Shown: one piece after another, positions 9,703 to 17,999 of the stretch
Numbering within the stretch: position 1 is the first letter of the stretch
Layout of the letters: each line of letters opens with the position of its first letter
Source: Bradyrhizobium diazoefficiens
GTDB lineage: Bacteria; Pseudomonadota; Alphaproteobacteria; Rhizobiales; Xanthobacteraceae
NCBI RefSeq assembly: GCF_018131015.1
Contig: NZ_JAFCJJ010000006.1
Coordinates: forward strand, 210,440-274,439
Direction: 5' to 3'
Length of the DNA: 64,000 bases
The notes under the pieces: generated by a model
Databases searched by the model: none
Seen by the model: the letters and a program-made list of their open reading frames with translations, nothing else
What the model was told of the DNA's origin: nothing
Program-made: the position numbers and the translations under genes

Positions 9703-10995
9703 TCAATTGCCGGCCCCGGCCGTCGCCAGCCGCTTGGCCAGGAAGGCGTCGATCGCCTGCCCCATCGAGCCCACCGCGCGAGACCGCCAGCCCTCGGACA
9801 CGAGATGCTGGAGATCGCCCTTATTGGAGACATAGCCGATCTCGACCAGCACCGAGGGCACGTCGGGCGCCTTCAGCACCCGGAACCCGGCCGATTTCAA
9901 GGGGTGCTTGTGCATCCGCACCGTCGTCTTCATTTCGCCCATGAGCAGGCGTGCGAAACGGTTTGAAAACGTGCGGGTTTCCCGCTGGGCCAAATCGATC
10001 AGGATGTCGGCGACGTCGGTCGGCTCCTCCGCGAGGTTGACGCCGGCAATCGCGTCCGCCCGGTTTTCCGCGTCCGCCAGCCGTTCGGCCTCGGCGTCGG
10101 AGGCCTTGTCGGACAGCGTGTAGATCGTGGCGCCCTGCGCGTCGCCCTCGGCGCGCGGCAGCGCGTCGGCATGAATTGAGACGAACAAAGCGGCGTTCAG
10201 GGTGCGGGCGACTTTGACCCGGTCGTTGAGCGCGATGAAGGTGTCGTCGTCCCGCGTCATCACCACCCGGTATTTGCCGGTCTTGTCCAGGCGCTCGCGC
10301 AACGCGAGCGCGAAGGCCAGCACCAGGTTCTTCTCGCTCTCGCCGCTCGACTGCGTGCCGTTGTCGATGCCGCCATGGCCGGGGTCGATGACGACCACGG
10401 GGCGGCCGTCCGCCGTCGCCGTCGGTTTCTGCTGTATCGGCTCCGGCGCCGCCGCGGCGGGAACGGTCGCCGGCGGCGCAGCCCCCAGGGTTGGCCGGAG
10501 TTCGGGGGCGATCGATTGCACGAAGGCGGCGCGGTCCACCTCCTCGAGTTCCAGCACGAGCCGGGCCGGCTGGCCATTGGCCGCCTCCAGCACATATGAA
10601 TTGGCGATCCTGGCAGGCCCCGTCAGGTCGAACACGATTCGGGAGCCGCCGGGCATCACCAGCCCGTAGCGGAAGGCCTTGACCAGCCCCCGCCCCCCGG
10701 CCCCGGTGCCGGACGGCAGCTGGAAATTGACCTGGGGAACGTCGACCACCACCCGGTAAGGATCGGCGAGCGTCACGGCGCGGAAGGTGACGGTCCGGTC
10801 GAGATCGAGAATGAAGCGGGTCTGCTTGGCATCACCCGCCAGCCGGGCTGCCGATGCGACCGGGAATTTGGCTGCCGCAGAGGGTTGCGGCTGACTTTCG
10901 GCGGCGCTCAGCCGGGACGAATCGGCACACGGCAATGCTGCGGCGCACAGTAGTGCGCATGCCAGCAAAATGCGTTGATTTGCGCGGCTCGCCAC
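9703..10995 (-). CDS. N-acetylmuramoyl-L-alanine amidase, AmiC-like (AMIN + Amidase_3)
   Basis: Periplasmic zinc amidase that removes stem peptides from glycan strands during cell separation. It has 430 residues with a signal peptide (about 1-32), an AMIN domain at about 50-155 (FRAVTLADPYRVVVDVP) that targets it to the envelope or septum, a Pro/Ala linker, and an Amidase_3 domain at about 199-425. Zinc and catalytic residues are recognisable: H208 in DPGHGG, E221 in GESEKN, H275 in SIHAD and E385 in LVEIGYVSN. It is divergent from rne across a 720-bp gap. Confidence 0.93.
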   Translation of the reverse strand: MASRANQRILLACALLCAAALPCADSSRLSAAESQPQPSAAAKFPVASAARLAGDAKQTRFILDLDRTVTFRAVTLADPYRVVVDVPQVNFQLPSGTGAGGRGLVKAFRYGLVMPGGSRIVFDLTGPARIANSYVLEAANGQPARLVLELEEVDRAAFVQSIAPELRPTLGAAPPATVPAAAAPEPIQQKPTATADGRPVVVIDPGHGGIDNGTQSSGESEKNLVLAFALALRERLDKTGKYRVVMTRDDDTFIALNDRVKVARTLNAALFVSIHADALPRAEGDAQGATIYTLSDKASDAEAERLADAENRADAIAGVNLAEEPTDVADILIDLAQRETRTFSNRFARLLMGEMKTTVRMHKHPLKSAGFRVLKAPDVPSVLVEIGYVSNKGDLQHLVSEGWRSRAVGSMGQAIDAFLAKRLATAGAGN

Positions 10996-11715
10996 TGATT
11001 CCCGTGCCTCCGAGCAGCTTTGTTAACGCAATAGAACCGCAGGGTTAACCGTTCCCTAATGGCGGAGGCGCGAAAATTCGCCGACTGTGACCAGCTTGCG
11101 ACGCTCGCTTCGACGCTCCTTGCACCGACCGCTCATTCCTCGTATGTACGAAGGGCTGACGGCCAATATTTCCGGTTGTGTCGCATTCAGCCGCCCGGTG
11201 CAGCGCCGGAACTCCCAAGCTTTGGGAATTCTTGCGTTTTTTCGTTCCCCTCAGAGGCCAGCGCGGTGCGCGGCAGCAAGGTGGAGCGGGGCAAGCCCCG
11301 GCGGCAGACGGTTCCTGGATACCGAAGCGTTTCCGGGACGGTTTAGACAGCGGCGTGGCCTGTTACCCGGTCCCTCAATCCCGAGGGGGCGGTTTGTGAT
11401 CCCAAAGGCGAGCGCGCTCGCGTCATGCCTGGGCCAGCAGCAACTGATTAAGGGGCGGTCTCGCCGCCCAATGTTTTCATACGGGCCGACGCTTGATGCG
11501 CCAGACTGTGCCGACCAATTCTGAAGGACCATTCGCGACGCTGCGGAATGAAACTCCCGCGCGCCGCCTTGATCCCAAAGCTTCCGGTTCGGCAAGGCGC
11601 GAGAGACGGCGTTTCGGCCTTCCCCTCACCCCCGAATCAGGTGGACCGTCGCGTCACCCGGCGGCGCGATACGCGCCCACGGTGAGTCGCGCCCGCCGCC
11701 GCCAAGAGTTAAGAC
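10996..11715 (+). promoter_or_regulatory. Long intergenic region and probable 5' leader of rne
   Basis: 720 bp without a convincing gene, between the divergent amidase and RNase E genes. Frames here are open only by GC bias and lack family-like sequence. Short hairpins are visible: GGCGG-tctcg-CCGCC at 11454-11468, and GCCTTG (about 11566-11571) pairing with CAAGGC about 20 bases downstream. RNase E genes elsewhere carry long 5' untranslated regions through which the enzyme cleaves its own mRNA; a similar leader here is inference. Promoters for both genes must lie here, but none could be fixed. Confidence 0.5.
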
Positions 11716-14700
11716 ATGCCCAACAAGATGTTGATCGATGCCACCCACCCGGAAGAGACCCGGGTCGTCGTGGTCCGCGGCAATCGCGTCGAAGAGTTTG
11801 ATTTCGAGACCGCGCAACGCAAGCAACTGCGCGGGAACATCTATCTCGCCAAGGTCACAAGGGTCGAACCCTCGCTCCAGGCCGCCTTCGTCGAATATGG
11901 CGGCAACCGCCACGGCTTCCTCGCCTTCAGCGAAATCCATCCCGACTACTACCAGATCCCGGTCGCCGACCGGCAGGCGCTGATCGAGGCCGAGGAACAG
12001 GCCCATCGCGAGGCCGAGGAGGAGAGCGAGAACCGCTCCCACGGCCGCCGCCGCTCGCGCCACCGCAACGCCCGCCGCAGGGGGCACGGCGATCGCGTCC
12101 GCAGCGATATCGTCGAAGGCCTCGAGGCCGGCGCCGGTCCTGCCCCCGCCCAGCCGGTCGAGGGCGAGGCGCTGCCGGAGCACGCCGAGGGCGCTCCGTT
12201 CGAGAGCGAGCATCTGCACGCCGATGCCGAGCCTCACGGCGAGCACGAAGCCCACGATCATCACGACCATGACCATCACGACCATGACCATGGCGAGCAT
12301 GGTCATCACGATCACGATCATGATCATGAAGCGCATGATCGTGAAGCACATGGGCACGACGACCATGCCCATTCGGACGAACACGCCCACGATCACCCGC
12401 ATGATCATCACGACCATGATCACGCCGACGAGACACCCGCGCCGGTCGCGGCCATCGGCGCCGAGCCCGTCGTTGCGGAAACTGTTGCCGAGGCGCAGGA
12501 GCCTGTCGCCTCCGAGGCCCACGCCGGGACTTTCGCCGAAGCCGTGACCGACGCCGCGGAGCCGGCCGACGCCGTTTATGGCGAAGGCATCGAAGCGTCG
12601 CATGGCGAGGCCGCGGAAGCTGCCGGCGAAGACGACGACGAGGACGATGAAGACGGCGAGGAAGCCGAAGAGGAGGTCGTCGAATCCGTCGGCGGCGACG
12701 ACGTGCTGGAGGAAGTGCCGGAGCGCACCTTCCGCCCGCGCCGCCAGTACAAGATCCAGGAAGTCATCAAGCGCCGCCAGGTGATGCTGGTGCAGGTCGT
12801 CAAGGAAGAGCGCGGCAACAAGGGCGCGGCGCTGACGACCTATCTGTCGCTCGCGGGCCGCTACGCCGTGCTGATGCCCAACACCGCACGCGGCGGCGGC
12901 ATCAGCCGCAAGATCACCAGCGCCCAGGACCGCTCGCGCCTGAAGGAAGTGGTGCAGGACCTCGACGTGCCCGAGGGCATGGGCATCATCCTGCGCACCG
13001 CGGGCGCCTCGCGCACCAAGCCCGAGATCAAGCGCGACTTCGAATATTTGATCCGGATGTGGGAGACGGTGCGCGACCTGACGCTGAAGTCGCAGGCCCC
13101 GACCCTCGTCTACGAGGAAGGCTCGCTGATCAAGCGCTCGCTGCGCGACCTCTACAACAAGGAGATCGACGAGATCCAGGTCGCCGGTGAAGCCGGCTAC
13201 CGAGAAGCACGCGACTTCATGAAAATGCTGATGCCGGCCAATGTCGGCGCGGTGAAGCAGTATCGCGACGGCCAGCCGCTGTTCTCGCGCATGGGCGTCG
13301 AGAGCCAGCTCGATGCGATGTTCTCGCCGACCGTGCAGCTGCGCTCCGGCGGCTACGTCGTCATCAACCAGACCGAGGCGCTGGTCTCGATCGACGTCAA
13401 CTCCGGACGCTCGACCCGCGAGCACCACATCGAGGACACCGCGCTCAAGACCAATCTGGAAGCGGCCGAAGAGGTCGCCCGCCAGCTTCGCTTGCGCGAC
13501 CTCGCCGGCCTGATCGTCATCGACTTCATCGACATGGACGAGAAGCGCAACAACCGCGCGGTCGAGCGCAAGCTCTCCGACTGCCTGCGGCAGGATCGCG
13601 CGCGCATCCAGGTCGGCCGCATCTCGCATTTCGGCCTGCTGGAGATGTCGCGCCAGCGCATCCGCGCCAGCGTGCTGGAATCGTCGACCGACCCCTGCCC
13701 GCATTGCGGCGGCACCGGCCATGTGCGCTCGGTGTCCTCGGTCGCGCTGCAGCTCCTGCGCGGCCTCGAAGAGATCCTCATGAAGGGCGCGACCCACAAT
13801 CTGGTGGTCCGCACCCGTACCGACGTCGCGCTCTACGTGCTCAACCACAAGCGCGGCCATCTGCGCGACCTGGAGAACGGCTTCAAGGTCACGCTGTCGA
13901 TCATCGCCGACGCGAGCGTGAGCGGACCGCAGGCCTATGTCATCGACCGCGGCGAGCAGGTGCATACGCTGGAGGCCGCCAAGGCACTGCTGGTGGCGCA
14001 GGCCACCGCAAGCCCGCCGCCGGCCGCGGAAGAGGCCTATGACGAGGAGGAGTTCGATCCGGAACTCGAAGCCGAGATCGAGACCGAGGAGACCGAGGGT
14101 CTCACCGAAGAGCAGGCCGAAGCCGCGCCCGAGCAGGACGGGCAGCGCCGCAGGCGTCGCCGCCGCCGGCGCGGTCGTGGCGGCCAGCGCGACGGCGAGT
14201 TGCGCGAGGATACCCCGCCGACCCTTCCCGAAGCCGCCATCGCGGCCGGCGAAGGCGACGAGGATGCCGACACCGAGCAGGACAGCGAGGAAGGCGAGGA
14301 GCAGGCTGCCCAGGCCCGCGGCGAGCAGCAGGGCAGCGGCGACCGCCGGCGCCGGCGCGGTCGGCGCGGCGGCCGTCGTCGCCGCGGTGGTGCCGAGGAA
14401 GGTCTCGCCGGCTCCATCAGCGACGAGCTCGGCGGCAATCCGCCGCCGGAAGCAACCGAAGCGGTCGCCGATTTCGATGCCTCCGGCAGTGAGACTGCGC
14501 CCTCGATTGCGCATTCCGAACACATCATGCCCGCCGAGACCGCGATCGAGCCGCCGGCCTCCCAACCCGAGCCCCGCGCCGAGGTGCAGGCTGAAGCTCC
14601 GGTGCAGCCCGCGCCGGCCGCCGCCGTCGCGGACGAAGAGACCGCGCCCGATGACAAGGCCGCGCGCCGCCGCTCCACGGTCAGGGAAAAGGTGAGCTTC

Positions 14701-14859
14701 CTGTCGAGCAGCCAGAGCGAGCTGCCGACGCAGGTCGCTCAGGCACCGGACCCTGTTGCTCCGCCTGCGCCCGAACCAGTACCTGAAGCGGCCACGGAGA
14801 CGCCGGCCGCACCGCGCCGCGCCGGATGGTGGTCACGCCGGTTCGGCGGCGGCGAATAG
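11716..14859 (+). CDS. rne: Ribonuclease E/G family endoribonuclease with large S1 insert
   Basis: Single-strand-specific endonuclease that starts mRNA decay and matures stable RNAs, and scaffolds the degradosome; 1047 residues. The S1 domain starts at about residue 40 (RGNIYLAKVTRV) and resumes at about 357 (MLVQVVKEERG). Between them is an insert of about 250 residues that is basic first, then extremely His/Asp-rich (about 170-245), then acidic. Catalytic Mg-binding aspartates are D560 (VSIDVNSG) and D603 (IVIDFIDMD), spaced 43 apart as in E. coli. The zinc link is C661/C664 (CPHCGGTGH). The C-terminal third is disordered with two Arg-rich RNA-binding patches (about 810-830 and 875-892) and a Trp-containing end (RRAGWWSRRFGG). 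Confidence 0.95.
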   Translation: MPNKMLIDATHPEETRVVVVRGNRVEEFDFETAQRKQLRGNIYLAKVTRVEPSLQAAFVEYGGNRHGFLAFSEIHPDYYQIPVADRQALIEAEEQAHREAEEESENRSHGRRRSRHRNARRRGHGDRVRSDIVEGLEAGAGPAPAQPVEGEALPEHAEGAPFESEHLHADAEPHGEHEAHDHHDHDHHDHDHGEHGHHDHDHDHEAHDREAHGHDDHAHSDEHAHDHPHDHHDHDHADETPAPVAAIGAEPVVAETVAEAQEPVASEAHAGTFAEAVTDAAEPADAVYGEGIEASHGEAAEAAGEDDDEDDEDGEEAEEEVVESVGGDDVLEEVPERTFRPRRQYKIQEVIKRRQVMLVQVVKEERGNKGAALTTYLSLAGRYAVLMPNTARGGGISRKITSAQDRSRLKEVVQDLDVPEGMGIILRTAGASRTKPEIKRDFEYLIRMWETVRDLTLKSQAPTLVYEEGSLIKRSLRDLYNKEIDEIQVAGEAGYREARDFMKMLMPANVGAVKQYRDGQPLFSRMGVESQLDAMFSPTVQLRSGGYVVINQTEALVSIDVNSGRSTREHHIEDTALKTNLEAAEEVARQLRLRDLAGLIVIDFIDMDEKRNNRAVERKLSDCLRQDRARIQVGRISHFGLLEMSRQRIRASVLESSTDPCPHCGGTGHVRSVSSVALQLLRGLEEILMKGATHNLVVRTRTDVALYVLNHKRGHLRDLENGFKVTLSIIADASVSGPQAYVIDRGEQVHTLEAAKALLVAQATASPPPAAEEAYDEEEFDPELEAEIETEETEGLTEEQAEAAPEQDGQRRRRRRRRRGRGGQRDGELREDTPPTLPEAAIAAGEGDEDADTEQDSEEGEEQAAQARGEQQGSGDRRRRRGRRGGRRRRGGAEEGLAGSISDELGGNPPPEATEAVADFDASGSETAPSIAHSEHIMPAETAIEPPASQPEPRAEVQAEAPVQPAPAAAVADEETAPDDKAARRRSTVREKVSFLSSSQSELPTQVAQAPDPVAPPAPEPVPEAATETPAAPRRAGWWSRRFGGGE

Positions 14860-14878
14860 AACGAACAACCAGATGAAA

Positions 14879-14904
14879 CCGCCCGGCCAAGCCGGGCGGT
14901 TTTG
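14879..14904 (+). terminator. Rho-independent terminator after rne
   Basis: Perfect 9-bp stem CCGCCCGGC / GCCGGGCGG with a CAA loop, followed by TTTT. It begins 19 bp after the rne stop codon and ends just before the Shine-Dalgarno of the next gene. Confidence 0.9.
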
Positions 14905-14919
14905 ATTTGGCGAGGTCAG

Positions 14920-16152
14920 ATGAGAAGCGCGATTGTTCTTGGCGGCGGCATGGTGGGCGTGGGTGCGGCGCTGCACCTGCGGCAGCGCGGCTGGGCGGTC
15001 ACGCTGGTGGACCGCAGGGAGCCGGGCCGCGAGACCAGCTACGGCAATGCCGGGATGATCCAGGCCGAGGCCGTGCGCCCCTATCCGATGCCGCGCGACC
15101 TCGCCTCGCTGGTGAAGATTGCGACCGGACGCACCAACGACGTGCGCTACAGCCTGTCGTCGCTTCATCGCCACGTCGAGCCCCTGCTCCGCTACTGGTG
15201 GCATTCGGCGCCGAAGCGGCATCGCGAGGCGATCGAGGCGTGGTCCCGCCTGATCGCCTATGCGACCGGCGAGCACGACGTTCTGATTCAAGAGGCCCAT
15301 GCCGGCAACCTCATCCGCCGTGCGGGCTACCGCGCGCTGTATCGCGATCGCGCCGCACTGGATCTGTCAATCGAGGCGGCGGAGCAGGACCGCCGCGAAT
15401 TCGGCGTCAACTTTCGCGTGCTGTCGGGCAGCGAGTTGGCCCGGGCCGAACCGATCCTGCGCGACGATCTTCCCGGCGCGATCCATTGGCTCGACACCTG
15501 GACCGTGTCCGATCCTGGCGCGCTGGTCACAGCCTATGCCGACCTGTTCGAGCGTCTCGGCGGCACCATCCTGCTCGGCGATGCGAAGACCCTGCAGCAG
15601 ACCGCGACCGGCTGGTCCGTCGATAGCGACAAGGGGCGCATCGATGCCGCGGCCGCCGTCGTGACGCTCGGGCCGTGGTCGCCCGATCTCCTGTACAAGT
15701 TCGGCTATCGCATCCCCCTGGTGCGCAAGCGCGGCTATCACATGCATTACGGCGGCGGCGCCTCGCTCGACCTGCCATTGGTCGACAAGGGCGGCGGCTA
15801 TGCCATGGGACCCATGGCCAAAGGCATCCGCATCACCACGGGCGCGGAACTGACCGGCCCCGATGCGCTCGCGACGCCGGTGCAGCTCGAAAGCGCCGAA
15901 GCCTCCGCGCGCGAGTTGATCGACCTCGGCCAGCGCGTCGAGCCGGATCCGTGGTTCGGCACACGGCCGTGCACGCCCGACATGCTGCCGGTGCTCGGCC
16001 AGGCGCCACGCCATCCTGGCCTCTGGGTGAATTTTGGCCACGGCCACCAGGGCTTTACGCTGGGACCCGCCACGGGGCGCCTGCTCGCGGAGATGATGAG
16101 CGGCGAAACGCCGGCGATCGATCCGGCGCCGTACCGGCCGGACCGGTTCTAG
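14920..16152 (+). CDS. FAD-dependent oxidoreductase, DadA/DAO family
   Basis: Flavoprotein of the D-amino-acid dehydrogenase / glycine oxidase family, 410 residues. ATG 14920 has GGCGAGG upstream; a TTG at 14902 lies in the terminator tail and is rejected. The N-terminal dinucleotide-binding motif is VLGGGMVGVGAALHL, followed by a DRREPGRETS-type motif where the FAD ribose binds. The C-terminal GHGHQGFTLGPATG motif is typical of DadA-like enzymes. The likely role is oxidative deamination of a D- or imino acid with electrons passed to the quinone pool; the substrate is undetermined. Its TAG overlaps the stop of the convergent regulator gene, both reading through CTAG. Confidence 0.88.
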   Translation: MRSAIVLGGGMVGVGAALHLRQRGWAVTLVDRREPGRETSYGNAGMIQAEAVRPYPMPRDLASLVKIATGRTNDVRYSLSSLHRHVEPLLRYWWHSAPKRHREAIEAWSRLIAYATGEHDVLIQEAHAGNLIRRAGYRALYRDRAALDLSIEAAEQDRREFGVNFRVLSGSELARAEPILRDDLPGAIHWLDTWTVSDPGALVTAYADLFERLGGTILLGDAKTLQQTATGWSVDSDKGRIDAAAAVVTLGPWSPDLLYKFGYRIPLVRKRGYHMHYGGGASLDLPLVDKGGGYAMGPMAKGIRITTGAELTGPDALATPVQLESAEASARELIDLGQRVEPDPWFGTRPCTPDMLPVLGQAPRHPGLWVNFGHGHQGFTLGPATGRLLAEMMSGETPAIDPAPYRPDRF

Positions 16153-16988
16153 CCTTCGCCGCGCGCGGCGAGCAGCGTCCGGATCTGCTCGGCATCCGCA
16201 GGCGTCGCCGGGTTGTAGACGATCATGCTGAGATCGGAGCGGCCCTCGACGTTGAAGCTCGAATATTCGAACGACATGATGCCGTGAACGGGGTGACGCA
16301 GCCGCTTGGTGCCGTCGCCATGATGGCGCACGTCATTGTCGCGCCAGAGCGCCGCGAATTCCGCGCTGGTCCGGCAGAGCTCGTCGACGAAATCGGCGAC
16401 ATGCGAGACGGCGCCGGCACGCGCGGCGTCCGCCCGGAACGCTGCGACCACGAACCGCGCCACGCTGTCCCAGTCATACTGTGCGGCGCGCACGCGCGGA
16501 TCGCAGAAGATGAAGCGCAGGATGTTGCGCTGTCCGGGCGGGATCGCGCCATAGTCGGTCAGCACGGCACTCGCGGCACGATTCCAGGCGACGACGTCCC
16601 AGGTCGCCGTCCGCACCAGCGCCGGACTGAATTCGAGCGCGTCGAGCACGCGCTGCAGCCTTGGCGAGACGCCTTCGATGGCCTGGTATCGCACCTCGGG
16701 CGGACGGCCGAGGCCGATCAGGAACAGATGCTCGCGTTCGACATCGGTCAGCATCAGGGCGCGAGCGATGCGGTCGAGCACGTCGACGGACGGCGCGCCG
16801 CCCCGGCCCTGCTCCAGCCAGGTGTACCAGGTCGGACTGATATTGGCCCGCTGCGCCACCTCCTCGCGGCGAAGCCCGGGCGTACGTCGGCGGCTGCCGG
16901 CAAAACCGAACGCGGCTGCGTCGAGCCGGGTGCGGCGGTCCTTCAGGTAGGCCCCGAGCAGGTTTTCAGCGGCGGCGGTCTCGCTCAT
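16149..16988 (-). CDS. XRE-family transcriptional regulator with MmyB-like ligand domain
   Basis: DNA-binding regulator of about 280 residues: an N-terminal HTH_31/XRE domain (LGAYLKDRRTRLD, then TPGLRREEVAQRANIS and TWYTWLEQGR) and a C-terminal MmyB-like domain (from about 105) that is thought to bind a small hydrophobic ligand. An in-frame TTG at 17000 has AGGG upstream and would add four residues; ATG 16988 gives the usual MSETAAAENLLG start, so the start is unsure. It is divergent from the SDR-type gene at 17082, and the gap contains two operator-like direct repeats. Regulators of this class often control an adjacent divergent SDR gene. Confidence 0.85.
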   Translation of the reverse strand: MSETAAAENLLGAYLKDRRTRLDAAAFGFAGSRRRTPGLRREEVAQRANISPTWYTWLEQGRGGAPSVDVLDRIARALMLTDVEREHLFLIGLGRPPEVRYQAIEGVSPRLQRVLDALEFSPALVRTATWDVVAWNRAASAVLTDYGAIPPGQRNILRFIFCDPRVRAAQYDWDSVARFVVAAFRADAARAGAVSHVADFVDELCRTSAEFAALWRDNDVRHHGDGTKRLRHPVHGIMSFEYSSFNVEGRSDLSMIVYNPATPADAEQIRTLLAARGEG

Positions 16989-17002
16989 CCTGTTAGCCAA
17001 TA

Positions 17003-17035
17003 TACCCTGATAAGATCACTACTTTACCCGGATAA
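17003..17035 (+). promoter_or_regulatory. Direct-repeat operator candidate between XRE regulator and SDR-type gene
   Basis: Two copies of TACCCKGATAA (17003-17013 with T, 17025-17035 with G at K) start 22 bp apart, about two helical turns. They sit immediately upstream of the regulator start and 47-79 bp before the divergent gene. This position fits a site where the XRE protein controls both genes; binding is inferred. Confidence 0.6.
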
Positions 17036-17081
17036 CTCTAACGCAGATGCTCCTCTCCACCAACCCCGAGGAGATCTTCCC

Positions 17082-17966
17082 ATGCGTGTTTTCGTCACCG
17101 GCGCGACCGGCTTCGTCGGCTCCGCCGTCGTTGCCGACCTGATCGCCGCCGGCCACCACGTCACCGGCCTCGCGCGTACCGAGGCCGGCGCGGCCGCGGT
17201 CACCGCGATGGGCGCCGCGGTCCATCGCGGCTCGCTGGAGGATCACGCCTCGCTGCGAAGCGGGGCGGCAGCCGCCGACGGCGTGCTGCACCTCGCCTTC
17301 AACCACGACTTTTCGAAGTTCGCCGACAATTGCGAGCTCGATCGCCGGGCCATCCTTGCTCTCGGCGAGGAGCTGAAAGGCTCCAAGCGTCCGCTTATCG
17401 TCACCTCAGGCGTGGCGTTGCTCGCACCCGGACGGCTCGCAACCGAGGACGATGCGGCGGCCCGCCACTTTCCGCGCGTCTCGGAGGCCACCGCCGAAGA
17501 TCTCGCCGAGCGTGGCGTCCGCGCCGGCATCGTGCGGCTGCCGCCGACGACCCATGGCGAGGGTGACCACGGCTTTGTGCCCCGCCTCATCGCGCTCGCA
17601 CGCGAGAAAGGCGCAGCCGCCTATATCGGTGACGGCAGCAATCGCTGGCCGGCCGCGCACCGGCTCGATGCCGCGCGCGTCTACCGGCTCGCGCTGGAGC
17701 AGGGCGCGAGCGCCCGCCGCTATCACGCCATCGCCGAGGAAGGCGTGCCGTTCAAGGCGATCGCGGACGTCATCGGCCGGCGGCTTGGCCTGCCCGTCAT
17801 CTCGAAATCGCCGGACGAAGCGGAGGCGCATTTCGGCTGGTTCACGCGGTTCGCTTCCGCCAACGTTCCGAGCTCGAGCGCGAAGACGCGGGCCCTGCTC
17901 GGCTGGGAGCCGAAGGAAAAAGGGCTGATCGAGGATCTCGACCAGCCCTGTTATTTCAAGACCTGA
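17082..17966 (+). CDS. NAD-dependent epimerase/dehydratase (extended SDR) family protein
   Basis: Extended short-chain dehydrogenase/reductase, 294 residues, starting at ATG 17082 after CGAGGAGA. The Rossmann motif TGATGFVGS carries G7, G10 and G13. The usual active-site Tyr-x3-Lys is not obvious, and the middle reads VTSGVALLAPGR, as in the atypical YeeZ/YwnB-like SDR group. The last codons contain a hairpin that serves as terminator for dctA on the other strand. The likely role is redox change or isomerisation of a small molecule under control of the divergent XRE regulator; the substrate is unknown. Confidence 0.85.
   Translation: MRVFVTGATGFVGSAVVADLIAAGHHVTGLARTEAGAAAVTAMGAAVHRGSLEDHASLRSGAAAADGVLHLAFNHDFSKFADNCELDRRAILALGEELKGSKRPLIVTSGVALLAPGRLATEDDAAARHFPRVSEATAEDLAERGVRAGIVRLPPTTHGEGDHGFVPRLIALAREKGAAAYIGDGSNRWPAAHRLDAARVYRLALEQGASARRYHAIAEEGVPFKAIADVIGRRLGLPVISKSPDEAEAHFGWFTRFASANVPSSSAKTRALLGWEPKEKGLIEDLDQPCYFKT
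17916..17949 (-). terminator. Minus-strand terminator for dctA, inside the 3' end of the SDR-type gene
   Basis: The stem AGGGCTG-a-TCGAG (17921-17933) pairs with CTCGA-c-CAGCCCT (17937-17949) around a GAT loop, with one mismatch. On the minus strand it is followed by TTTTT (17920-17916), so it suits transcripts coming from dctA (stop 18000). It lies wholly within the coding sequence of the convergent gene. Confidence 0.7.
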
Positions 17967-17999
17967 GCTGGTTGGCACGGCCGCAACGCAGCCTGCAAT

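Noticed and set aside
12281..12440. Tandem CAT/GAC-type repeats considered as a CRISPR-like or non-coding repeat
   Set aside because: They stay in frame with RNase E and encode His/Asp repeats; there are no spacers of constant length.
11626..14565. A 979-codon minus-strand frame opposite rne
   Set aside because: Repetitive Gly/Leu/Val and Met/Ile/Val runs mirror the His/Asp and Arg-rich RNase E sequence; it is a shadow frame.
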